Below, piece by piece: positions 1-5,543 of a stretch of 43,945 nt of DNA. The stretch is from the IMG/VR virus record IMGVR_UViG_3300032046_000058, positions 1-43,945 of that record, one strand, 5' to 3'. The stretch is from a virus. The notes beneath the pieces were generated by a model. It did not search any database, was not told where the DNA came from, and was given only the letters and a program-made list of their open reading frames with translations. The translations under genes and the position numbers were made by a program. Numbering within the stretch: position 1 is the stretch's first letter; each line of letters starts with the position of its first letter.

Positions 1-127
1 GGGATGGGAACCGGAGCACGATCAAATCCAAGCATTGATCGCTCGCATAAGCGGACGCAAGGCTGATGCAGTTTGAATGGAGTGTCTGATGTCCAACCTG
101 GACGTGTTTGTGAACGGGAGGAAGGTC

Positions 128-364
128 ATGAAATGCGAAGCCTGCGGGAGCTACGAGGGCCAGCCGTTCGTTTTCGCCAGGGCGTGTCATACGGTTCTAT
201 GCGCCACTTGTATTCGTGATGCCGACGAAAAGTGCGGAGATCTTTGCGTAGCGCAGTCGAAGGCGCTAAGAGACTTCTTCGCGGGATGGCTTGCGGCGAA
301 GCAAGCGCATCTCGATGCTCACGATGGCGAACGCAAAACAGATTCTGAGGGGAATAGGGTTTAA
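128..364 (+). CDS. Small cysteine-rich protein, zinc-finger-like
   Basis: A 78-aa protein starting at the ATG at 128, which follows a strong Shine-Dalgarno (GGGAGGAAGG) at 116-125; upstream in-frame starts lack one. The N-terminal half has Cys pairs (CEACG near residue 3, CATC in the middle, then further single Cys) consistent with one bound zinc. The C-terminal half is helical and charged. It is first in a series of small plus-strand genes in the GC-rich left end. I recognise no family. Proteins like this are often early host-modulating factors, but that is inference. Confidence 0.6.
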   Translation: MKCEACGSYEGQPFVFARACHTVLCATCIRDADEKCGDLCVAQSKALRDFFAGWLAAKQAHLDAHDGERKTDSEGNRV

Positions 365-567
365 CTTCCGTAAATGTTCTGAATAGAACCCAATTCTCGC
401 AGGGGCGAGTATCCGCCCCGGCCTTGTCGGTCGGGGCATACGGGACGGAGGTCGTAAGGTAATGACTGAGGCTGGGCCATGCAGAATCGCGGATGCCCTG
501 CAACAGCGCACCCCGTTCGACTCGGGACCGTCCCTTTAACTTTTGACGTGAATTGGGAGGCGACACG
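365..567. other. Gap of about 200 bases with no supported gene
   Basis: The stretch between the first two small genes is GC-rich. A GC-rich inverted segment around 401-440 (GGGGCGAG, then CCGCCCCGGCC, then GGTCGGGGC) could form a hairpin. I could not identify a promoter or small ORF with a convincing ribosome-binding site. Confidence 0.3.
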
Positions 568-819
568 ATGATCGAGTTCGAGGATTGGTGGAGAGAGGCT
601 TTAATGCTGATTCCGACCGAGCCCCATGGTCGGCAATCTCATTATGCCGCATTTTGCGCTGGTCGAGCAGATCCCTTGCGCGAAATTGAGCGGCTAACTG
701 GAGCATTAGAGAGAACCATATCTGACAGGGACAGGCTGGAGCGGGCCGCTGTTGAATGGATGACTGCATACAACAAAGCCAAAGCAGAGGTAGAGAGGTT
801 GACGAAGGTAAAGCCCTAA
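568..819 (+). CDS. Small coiled-coil protein of unknown function
   Basis: An 83-aa protein. The ATG at 568 follows GGGAGG at 555-560 at good spacing, so this start is preferred over the TTG at 553. The N-terminus is acidic and Trp-containing (EFEDWWREA). The second half is a heptad-like, Leu- and Glu/Arg-rich helix (REIERLTGALERTISDRDRL) that probably forms a coiled coil. It lies between two other small plus-strand genes and is probably co-transcribed with them. No family is recognised. Confidence 0.6.
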   Translation: MIEFEDWWREALMLIPTEPHGRQSHYAAFCAGRADPLREIERLTGALERTISDRDRLERAAVEWMTAYNKAKAEVERLTKVKP

Positions 820-837
820 CTCTACAGGGGTACTGCA

Positions 838-1011
838 ATGGATGAGAAGAAAGAAGAAAAGGGACGCTGGATGGAGGAGTACAAAACGTGCGGATGCTCC
901 TTCGTGGCGAAGTTGCGGAGAGAACTTCCGGGATACTGTTCCAGACACGGAACAGACAGGAGGCGTGTCACCAAGTTGCCGAAGGCGATAGAAGCGGGTT
1001 ACGCGGGATGA
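838..1011 (+). CDS. 57-aa cysteine-containing mini-protein
   Basis: An ATG at 838 opens a 57-codon frame ending TGA at 1009-1011. The product begins MDEKKEEKGRWMEEYKTCGC and ends EAGYAG. It carries a CGC motif followed by a Cys and a His (GYCSRHG) about 14 residues later, a plausible small zinc site. It follows the previous gene by 18 nt and precedes the next by 17 nt, the spacing expected of a compact operon. The upstream AGGGG is a modest ribosome-binding site. Function unknown. Confidence 0.5.
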   Translation: MDEKKEEKGRWMEEYKTCGCSFVAKLRRELPGYCSRHGTDRRRVTKLPKAIEAGYAG

Positions 1012-1028
1012 CTTTTGAGACGAGGTGA

Positions 1029-1220
1029 ATGATGATCCCGTTTGGCAAGGACCAATCGAAAGAGCTAAGTTTCCGGCTGACTCCGCTTGGAGCGGCCATC
1101 GTTGAGGCCCTGCCTGACCGAGCAAAGGTTGCCAAGATCAAAAGGGAATTCAAGAAGACTGGGAAGTGTCCACCGAGCGTTATCTTTCCGAATCCAACAA
1201 ATATCAGACAATCGGAGTGA
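1029..1220 (+). CDS. 63-aa protein, possible winged-helix fold
   Basis: The ATG at 1029 (or the next codon, also ATG) follows GAGGTGA. The central part reads LSFRLTPLGAAIVEALP then RAKVAKIKREFKKTG, an amphipathic helix followed by a basic helix, which could be a small winged helix or DNA-contacting element. That is a guess from pattern only. The gene ends just before the zinc-ribbon gene at 1227, and its last bases lie within the 147-bp repeat. Confidence 0.5.
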   Translation: MMIPFGKDQSKELSFRLTPLGAAIVEALPDRAKVAKIKREFKKTGKCPPSVIFPNPTNIRQSE

Positions 1221-1360
1221 CTTGCAATGTACTCGATTACCACGAGGATTTGGCGGTGTTTCTGGTGTGGGTACTCTGAGGAAGTCTGTGGCAATAGTGG
1301 ACGGTGCCCGAGCGATATCTGCCCGAGCTGCGGACGGAAGAAGGCATGACAAACGGATAG
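1214..1360 (+). repeat. 147-bp exact direct repeat, copy 1
   Basis: Bases 1214-1360 are identical to 1898-2044 (offset 684) as far as I can compare by eye. The unit starts GGAGTGACTTGC and ends ACAAACGGATAG. It contains a complete 40-codon gene and its upstream GGAG, so the repeat behaves like a self-contained gene cassette. The copies are in the same orientation. Confidence 0.9.
1227..1349 (+). CDS. 40-aa zinc-ribbon mini-protein, copy 1
   Basis: The ATG at 1227 opens a 40-codon frame ending TGA at 1347-1349. The product has CxxC pairs (CFWCG and CPSCG) plus two intermediate Cys residues, typical of a minimal zinc ribbon. The upstream GGAG lies inside the repeat and overlaps the end of the preceding gene. 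The identical protein is encoded again at 1911-2033. A conserved complete ORF in both copies supports it being real. Function unknown. Confidence 0.6.
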   Translation: MYSITTRIWRCFWCGYSEEVCGNSGRCPSDICPSCGRKKA

Positions 1361-1379
1361 GAGTGTGAAAGGAGACGAC

Positions 1380-1559
1380 ATGCACGAAGTCATCATAACT
1401 GGCTGTTTCACCACGGGAACGACGTGCGAAGATCCTGAAAAGGCGAAGGCGATGTGCCTACGGCTTCTGGAGGAACAGTTGGCTAAGGCCCAATGCACCG
1501 GCATAGATGGTTTGTTTATGTTCAAGGTGCTCACCACTACCGTCGAGAGACTAAAGTGA
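1380..1559 (+). CDS. 59-aa protein of unknown function
   Basis: The ATG at 1380 follows AAAGGAGACGAC, a strong ribosome-binding site, and is preferred to the GTG at 1365. The product starts MHEVIITGCFTTGTTCEDPE and continues with a predicted helix (KAKAMCLRLLEEQLAKA) and a beta-rich end (GLFMFKVLTTTV), suggesting a small alpha/beta fold. The end nearly abuts the next gene at 1568. No family recognised. Confidence 0.6.
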   Translation: MHEVIITGCFTTGTTCEDPEKAKAMCLRLLEEQLAKAQCTGIDGLFMFKVLTTTVERLK

Positions 1560-1567
1560 GGGCCATC

Positions 1568-1729
1568 ATGACAACGAGAAACGATATAGCCCAGAAGGAT
1601 GATCGACCCAAGTACGGTAGATGGGCTCCGGGTGACTATCATAGTCAGTGCATAAAATGCGGACAGCACTTTATCGGAGATAAGCGAGCGATGGTATGCG
1701 CTGATTGCGCTTACGGCCAGACGAAGTAA
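1568..1729 (+). CDS. 53-aa zinc-finger mini-protein
   Basis: The ATG at 1568 follows GTGAGGG. The C-terminal half has two CxxC pairs (CIKCG and CADC) about 18 residues apart, a classical zinc-ribbon layout. The N-terminal half is polar and basic. It is one of several single-zinc-ribbon proteins in this GC-rich stretch. A nucleic-acid or protein-binding role is possible but unproven. Confidence 0.6.
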   Translation: MTTRNDIAQKDDRPKYGRWAPGDYHSQCIKCGQHFIGDKRAMVCADCAYGQTK

Positions 1730-1757
1730 CTTCGCACTTGAAGAGGAGTGAACATAT

Positions 1758-1892
1758 ATGATCTTTTTTGTATTCCCAGAAGCCGTGTTTCTTAGAAACA
1801 GTCGTGGGTGCTTTTTGATTGAGATGCGGTATTGGCAACCGATAAGATATATTTCAGCTACAACCGGACCTGGAGAATACTACACGATCTAA
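1758..1892 (+). CDS. 44-aa basic/hydrophobic mini-protein
   Basis: The ATG at 1758 lies 8 nt after AGAGGAGTG, a good ribosome-binding site. The 44-codon frame ends TAA at 1890-1892, just before the second repeat copy. The product starts MIFFVFPEAVFLRN and has aromatic patches (MRYWQP, YIS, EYYTI). It is short and AT-richer than its neighbours. Real expression is plausible from the RBS alone. Confidence 0.4.
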   Translation: MIFFVFPEAVFLRNSRGCFLIEMRYWQPIRYISATTGPGEYYTI

Positions 1893-1897
1893 CTCTT

Positions 1898-2044
1898 GGA
1901 GTGACTTGCAATGTACTCGATTACCACGAGGATTTGGCGGTGTTTCTGGTGTGGGTACTCTGAGGAAGTCTGTGGCAATAGTGGACGGTGCCCGAGCGAT
2001 ATCTGCCCGAGCTGCGGACGGAAGAAGGCATGACAAACGGATAG
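1898..2044 (+). repeat. 147-bp exact direct repeat, copy 2
   Basis: Second copy of the unit at 1214-1360, identical base for base by eye and in the same orientation. The flanking sequences differ immediately outside (TTGGAG versus CGGAG upstream; ATAGTT versus ATAGGA downstream), so the boundaries are sharp. Confidence 0.9.
1911..2033 (+). CDS. 40-aa zinc-ribbon mini-protein, copy 2
   Basis: Identical in sequence to the gene at 1227-1349 and carried on the 147-bp repeat. The start is ATG at 1911 and the stop TGA at 2031-2033. It contains the same CxxC pairs. Because the two copies are identical at nucleotide level, the duplication is recent, or is kept identical by conversion. Confidence 0.6.
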   Translation: MYSITTRIWRCFWCGYSEEVCGNSGRCPSDICPSCGRKKA

Positions 2045-2057
2045 TTCTGGAGGAATC

Positions 2058-2520
2058 ATGGACACCGTGAAAATGAGAACGTGCAGCCATCTGCTGCCCG
2101 ACCCCGGCGGGGAAGTCGTACGGGAGTTGCTCGACGAAGTTGAACGCCGCCTCAAAGACGCGGACCTGCACGGAACCGCGGACCTTCGTTGCGAGCTCGG
2201 CGCCCGGCCAGCCCAAGTACAAGGAAGCCGACAAGCACGTCGGCCTTCCCTTCGAGTGTCTGGCTCGCAGGGGTAGAAAACTCCTTTTCCGAGTTGCGGG
2301 CGGCCAGTGCCCAAGCTTCTCTGAGACCGAGCGAGGTTGGTCGTGCCAGCCGAGACGCCTACCATCAAGCCGGCGGGCTTTGACGCCCGTCAGACGCCAG
2401 CCGTTCTACACGGTGTACGGCAAGGGAGGCCACGTCGCTCCGGTCGATGACGACGCAGGGGCCGGCACTGGCCTAAACCTCAGCATGGGCGCGAGCACAA
2501 CCGGAATCGGCATCAATGTT
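2058..2520 (+). pseudogene. Frame-disrupted GC-rich coding remnant
   Basis: An ATG at 2058 with a good ribosome-binding site (TTCTGGAGGAATC) opens a 72-codon frame that stops at 2276. Protein-like sequence then appears to move between frames: one frame reads PGQPKYKEADKHVGLPFEC (about 2205-2260), another reads AETPTIKPAGFDARQTPAV (about 2347-2403), and the first again reads QPFYTVYGKGGHVAPVDDD (about 2400-2456). This looks like one or more genes broken by indels, or low-quality sequence. The coding signal ends near 2520, where composition drops from GC-rich to AT-rich. I cannot name the original product. Confidence 0.4.
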
Positions 2521-2967
2521 CTCACCGAGGTTATTTCCTTTTATTGCGCCAAATATAGCCCGTGCCACTACCCTGTCTTTTTCCTTTTCCTCTTCTGGCA
2601 ATTGCGCATATGTTTTTTGTGCTAAACCAAATCTCTTTTCTTTTTTAGCTTGTGGTGTTGGCACATCAAGAGATAGTTCGCCTTTATAGTCGGCCATCGC
2701 CGTCTTATTCCATCCATCATGAATTGCACTAGCTATACTTTCAATATCGTCTTCACCAGCGCTAATCACTTTTGAAGCTTCTCTTGCTGATTCAACATTG
2801 GCCAACCAACCAAAATTATTACCAGGTGTACTACGCCCATAATGGTACGCATCATCTAGTGCTTTGTCGCTTATTTCTGCTAATTTATCAATTGAAAAGG
2901 TTTCAGATTCATTTATTACATCAGGATCTTCGGTTATTAACCTAGCAATTTTATTAACAAGATCCAC
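2473..2967 (-). CDS. Tagged RyR-domain protein, predicted virion cargo
   Basis: A 164-aa protein. I prefer the GTG start at 2967 because GAGG lies six bases upstream and the product then begins MDLVNKIARLITE-DPDV, aligning with the N-terminal tag of seven other proteins here. The 13-residue tag ends in ITE, the (L/I)xE motif that T4-type prohead proteases cut. The middle (about residues 85-150) resembles the RyR domain: an IHDGWN segment, then LPEEEKEKDR. RyR domains occur in some phage proteins and in ryanodine receptors, where they are small helical interaction modules. The last 15 or so residues run into the GC-rich sequence and may be a fusion tail. Confidence 0.65.
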   Translation of the reverse strand: MDLVNKIARLITEDPDVINESETFSIDKLAEISDKALDDAYHYGRSTPGNNFGWLANVESAREASKVISAGEDDIESIASAIHDGWNKTAMADYKGELSLDVPTPQAKKEKRFGLAQKTYAQLPEEEKEKDRVVARAIFGAIKGNNLGENIDADSGCARAHAEV

Positions 2968-2983
2968 GATGCGCCTCAGTTCA

Positions 2984-3175
2984 TTAGAAAATCCTAAATC
3001 CAAGCTGTTTAGCTAGTTTGATGGATTTTGAACTGGCGTGCATCCCTGACAGCATAACCTCACCAGTCCCACGTACAATATACCTGTTCCAGCCACCAGC
3101 GCCATAAATCGTCAAAGCAATTGTGTCATCTAGATCTGGTGGTTTATATTTGGATATTCTGGATCTGGCTGCCAT
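2984..3175 (-). CDS. 63-aa protein or frameshifted C-terminus of the next upstream gene
   Basis: This frame reads coherently (LTIYGAGGWNRYIVRGTGEV and SKSIKLAKQLGFRIF) and overlaps the last 46 bases of the gene at 3130-3399 in another frame. Its ATG at 3175 has only a weak AGAA upstream. It may be a separate small gene or the true C-terminal domain of the tagged protein reached through a frameshift, since the tagged frame ends shortly after entering the overlap. I cannot decide between these from one sequence. Confidence 0.4.
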   Translation of the reverse strand: MAARSRISKYKPPDLDDTIALTIYGAGGWNRYIVRGTGEVMLSGMHASSKSIKLAKQLGFRIF

Positions 3176-3399
3176 TCTTTAAATTCTCGTTGTTTCCTTT
3201 GCACCTCTTTTAGAGCACCTGGGACAGAATATTCATCTGGTCGTTCAAACTGACGATCAAGCCAACCTTCTCCCTCTATCTCAGCCATTGCTAGTAATGT
3301 ATCGTCATAGTGCGTCAACAAATTCCGTGGCCCAGTTACATCTGCTTGAATGTCTGGGTCTTCGGTTATTAACCTGGCAATTTTATTTATAGCATCCAT
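3130..3399 (-). CDS. Tagged protein, predicted virion cargo
   Basis: An 89-aa protein beginning MDAINKIARLITE-DPDIQ, the same N-terminal tag as the downstream RyR protein (MDLVNKIARLITE). The rest is hydrophilic and mostly helical (MAEIEGEGWLDRQFERPDEY) with no family I recognise. If the tag is a capsid-targeting sequence, the mature protein would start at DPD (residue 14). The frame overlaps the small ORF at 2984-3175, so a frameshift could extend it. Confidence 0.6.
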   Translation of the reverse strand: MDAINKIARLITEDPDIQADVTGPRNLLTHYDDTLLAMAEIEGEGWLDRQFERPDEYSVPGALKEVQRKQREFKEWQPDPEYPNINHQI

Positions 3400-3444
3400 T
3401 ATGTCTCATAGTTTTACATCTTACATTTGATGTTGGTATATAGA

Positions 3445-3470
3445 AAGAGGGAGCCAAATGGCTCCCTCTT
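3445..3470 (-). terminator. Intrinsic terminator for the 3571-3963 gene
   Basis: A perfect 11-bp stem (AAGAGGGAGCC / GGCTCCCTCTT) with a 4-base AAAT loop. Read on the minus strand it is followed by TTTCTATAT, as expected for an intrinsic terminator downstream of the minus-strand gene at 3571-3963. It also separates that gene from the tagged genes at lower coordinates. Confidence 0.75.
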
Positions 3471-3527
3471 GTTGTGTAGGCCCAGATTGCCCATACCCAT
3501 AACCATCGCAACCAAGACCGCCAGCCA

Positions 3528-3557
3528 GAGATGGGGGAGGTCTCCCTCCCCCATCTC
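3528..3557 (-). other. Strong hairpin just after the 3571-3963 gene
   Basis: A perfect 13-bp inverted repeat (GAGATGGGGGAGG / CCTCCCCCATCTC) with a 4-base loop, starting 14 bases after the stop of the minus-strand gene. There is no T-run after it, so it is more likely an mRNA 3'-end stabiliser or a backup terminator element than a stand-alone intrinsic terminator. Confidence 0.7.
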
Positions 3558-3570
3558 AGCCGTTGGGTGG

Positions 3571-3963
3571 TTAGCGATAGTTGGTGTTCGTGAGCAGATC
3601 CTGGGTGTTCTTGAAGAGGTCGTCGTGCACGTTGGCCGTAGACTTCTCGAGCATCTTGTCCTGCCCGATGACCACTGGGAAGTTGAGCCCAGCGATATTT
3701 TCCACAGCCGTCGAGAAAGGCACCACCGGCCTGAGGTAGCGGACCACAGGCAGCCCACGCCGATTAGAAGTAAGGTTCGTCTGCACGATGTTCGCGTCCC
3801 CATCGAAGGTACTGATGATCTGAGTCTCACGTCCAGGAATGGCCATCACGAGAGGCCGCATGCGGTTGCACATGGCCTTGACGTTCTCGTGGCGAATCAT
3901 CTGCCTGAACGACCGCACCCTTTGAAAAACCTTGATGTCCACGTTTGCTGGCTGACTGGCCAT
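3571..3963 (-). CDS. 130-aa GC-rich protein, probably highly expressed
   Basis: A 130-aa protein starting MASQPANVDIK after a strong ribosome-binding site (AAGGAGATCGAG). Its GC content is clearly above its neighbours', with many C-ending codons, as seen in highly translated phage genes. Two strong hairpins follow it. The sequence is mixed alpha/beta with basic patches (RVRSFRQMIRHENVKAM) and has no transmembrane segment or cysteine pair. Translation-optimised codons plus a monocistronic layout suggest an abundant structural or DNA-associated protein. I do not recognise the family. Confidence 0.65.
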   Translation of the reverse strand: MASQPANVDIKVFQRVRSFRQMIRHENVKAMCNRMRPLVMAIPGRETQIISTFDGDANIVQTNLTSNRRGLPVVRYLRPVVPFSTAVENIAGLNFPVVIGQDKMLEKSTANVHDDLFKNTQDLLTNTNYR

Positions 3964-4021
3964 CTCTCGATCTCCTTACTTTCAGTATTTCAAATGCGTC
4001 CAACCTTCACTTTATATTTGC

Positions 4022-4564
4022 GTGAAAATGCGCGTTTGTAATATATGCGGTACGACAGATGACAAGGTGCCGTTCTATAGGCACCTCAATAGATGTAGAC
4101 CATGTGCACTTGAAATCATATCTGCGTATAACAAAAAGAGGAACCAAGATCAATCATATAAGAAAGCGAGAAGAGTAAGGTGGAGCCAATGGCGGTCAAG
4201 AAATAATGTCGAGCGCAAAACAAAGCCTAAATCAGCAGAAAAGAGATTTGTGGCAGAACTAGTATCATCAACAAAGAGAGTCTATATGAAAAAAGATGCC
4301 GAATTTGATGTGAGTTCGGAATTCTTTAACCAACTATTAAATGCGCAGAATGGGTTATGCGCATTAAGTGGTGTGCGGCTTGAAAAAGATCACTCATTAT
4401 TAGGAGTAAGAATTGATAAGATAGACAACACAAAAGATTTCACAAAGGATAATACTCGCCTAATATGTGAAGGAATTAAGCGGCTAAAGAAAGATATGTC
4501 AGACGATGAAGTTAAGATATTTATTGGCGAACTGAAGCAAGTTATTATGATTAATTTACGATAA
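4022..4564 (+). CDS. Putative free-standing HNH homing endonuclease
   Basis: A 180-aa protein. The N-terminus has a zinc-binding pattern (CNICG then CRPC). The C-terminal half has the HNH/endonuclease-VII-like pattern seen in phage mobile endonucleases: GLCALSGVRL, then RIDKIDNTKDFTKDNTRLIC, then a closing helix. It is the only plus-strand gene in a long minus-strand block and overlaps the 3' end of the epimerase gene tail to tail by 14 bases, as expected for an inserted mobile gene. The start is GTG at 4022 or ATG at 4028; neither has a clear ribosome-binding site. The canonical first His of HNH is not obvious, so activity is uncertain. Confidence 0.65.
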   Translation: MKMRVCNICGTTDDKVPFYRHLNRCRPCALEIISAYNKKRNQDQSYKKARRVRWSQWRSRNNVERKTKPKSAEKRFVAELVSSTKRVYMKKDAEFDVSSEFFNQLLNAQNGLCALSGVRLEKDHSLLGVRIDKIDNTKDFTKDNTRLICEGIKRLKKDMSDDEVKIFIGELKQVIMINLR

Positions 4565-5534
4565 ACTGCGCGTTTCTGTACTTATCGCTATATGGATCTT
4601 TAATTATACCGCTTTTTATGATGTGAATAATTTCTTTAATTCCATCATCGACATCAACGATGGTGTCAAACCCCGCACATTTAATCTTAGCAAACGATAC
4701 TGTTATGTCTCTCATGTCTCCGCCAAACGATAAGTCCTTGTATTCAACTTCAACATTAATTATAGACTTGATCTTGGTTATAACTTGCTCTTTAGATAGA
4801 TTATTTGAGTCTGATCCGACGTTATATATCTGACCATCGAATTTGTTAGATGGCCACTCGAGAACCATAGCTATGGCTCTAATAATATCAAATATGTGGC
4901 AAAATGATCTCCTATAGTCACGTTGATATATTGTTATCTTGCCTTTGGTTATTGCGTCCAATACAAATTGATTGATTATGAGATCAAATCTGGTCCTTGG
5001 CGATGTGCCAAACAATGTGGCAAACCTAAATATTAGTGGTTTGCATATGTCATCCTTATGGTCTAGTAAGAATCTCTCCGCTTCAATTTTGGTTTCCGCG
5101 TAGAGTGATTGCGGGTTTAATGGCGACTCCTCAGTCACTGGCGAGTTATCTAATGATAACCCATAATTGCTATATGTGGATGCGAATATGATCCTTGGCA
5201 CCATTGACTCGCAAGCAGCCCCATAAACTCTCTTTGTACCATCAACATTATATGCTCTTGCAACTTGGCTACCAACCTGTTGGCAAATCGGGAAGCCAAC
5301 TAGAGCCGCTAGATGGATAACTACATCGGCATCTGAGAAGGCTGAGGCTAAATCTGCTTCGAGAATATCTTCAGCTATCATGTTGAATCTACTGCCGAAG
5401 CACACGTAAGGCAGCATGTGCTCGCCGCCAAACATCATTTTGTCTATAATCGTAACATCATGACCAGCACATAACAGAAACCCAGTAAGTTTAGATCCAA
5501 TGTATCCAGCTCCACCAGTTATAACTATATTCAT
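4551..5534 (-). CDS. NAD-dependent nucleotide-sugar epimerase/dehydratase (extended SDR)
   Basis: A 327-aa protein of the extended short-chain dehydrogenase/reductase family. It has the NAD-binding glycine motif TGGAGYIGS at residues 6-14, HLAALVG near 74, the catalytic YAETK (YxxxK) near 145 and a preceding Ser/Thr-Tyr segment (FASTYSNYG). The family epimerises or dehydrates nucleotide-linked sugars such as UDP-glucose or dTDP-sugars. The 327-aa length is normal. It sits downstream of the PurZ-like, DeoC-like and deoxyribosyltransferase-like genes on the same strand, so it may act in the same pathway, for instance glycosylation of DNA or virion. The substrate cannot be read from sequence. 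Confidence 0.85.
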   Translation of the reverse strand: MNIVITGGAGYIGSKLTGFLLCAGHDVTIIDKMMFGGEHMLPYVCFGSRFNMIAEDILEADLASAFSDADVVIHLAALVGFPICQQVGSQVARAYNVDGTKRVYGAACESMVPRIIFASTYSNYGLSLDNSPVTEESPLNPQSLYAETKIEAERFLLDHKDDICKPLIFRFATLFGTSPRTRFDLIINQFVLDAITKGKITIYQRDYRRSFCHIFDIIRAIAMVLEWPSNKFDGQIYNVGSDSNNLSKEQVITKIKSIINVEVEYKDLSFGGDMRDITVSFAKIKCAGFDTIVDVDDGIKEIIHIIKSGIIKDPYSDKYRNAQFIVN

Positions 5535-5543
5535 GATATAATC

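Noticed and set aside
968-1669. 233-codon open frame on the minus strand
   Set aside because: It runs antisense to several small plus-strand genes with good ribosome-binding sites and has no start signal of its own; GC-rich DNA gives long antisense frames by chance.
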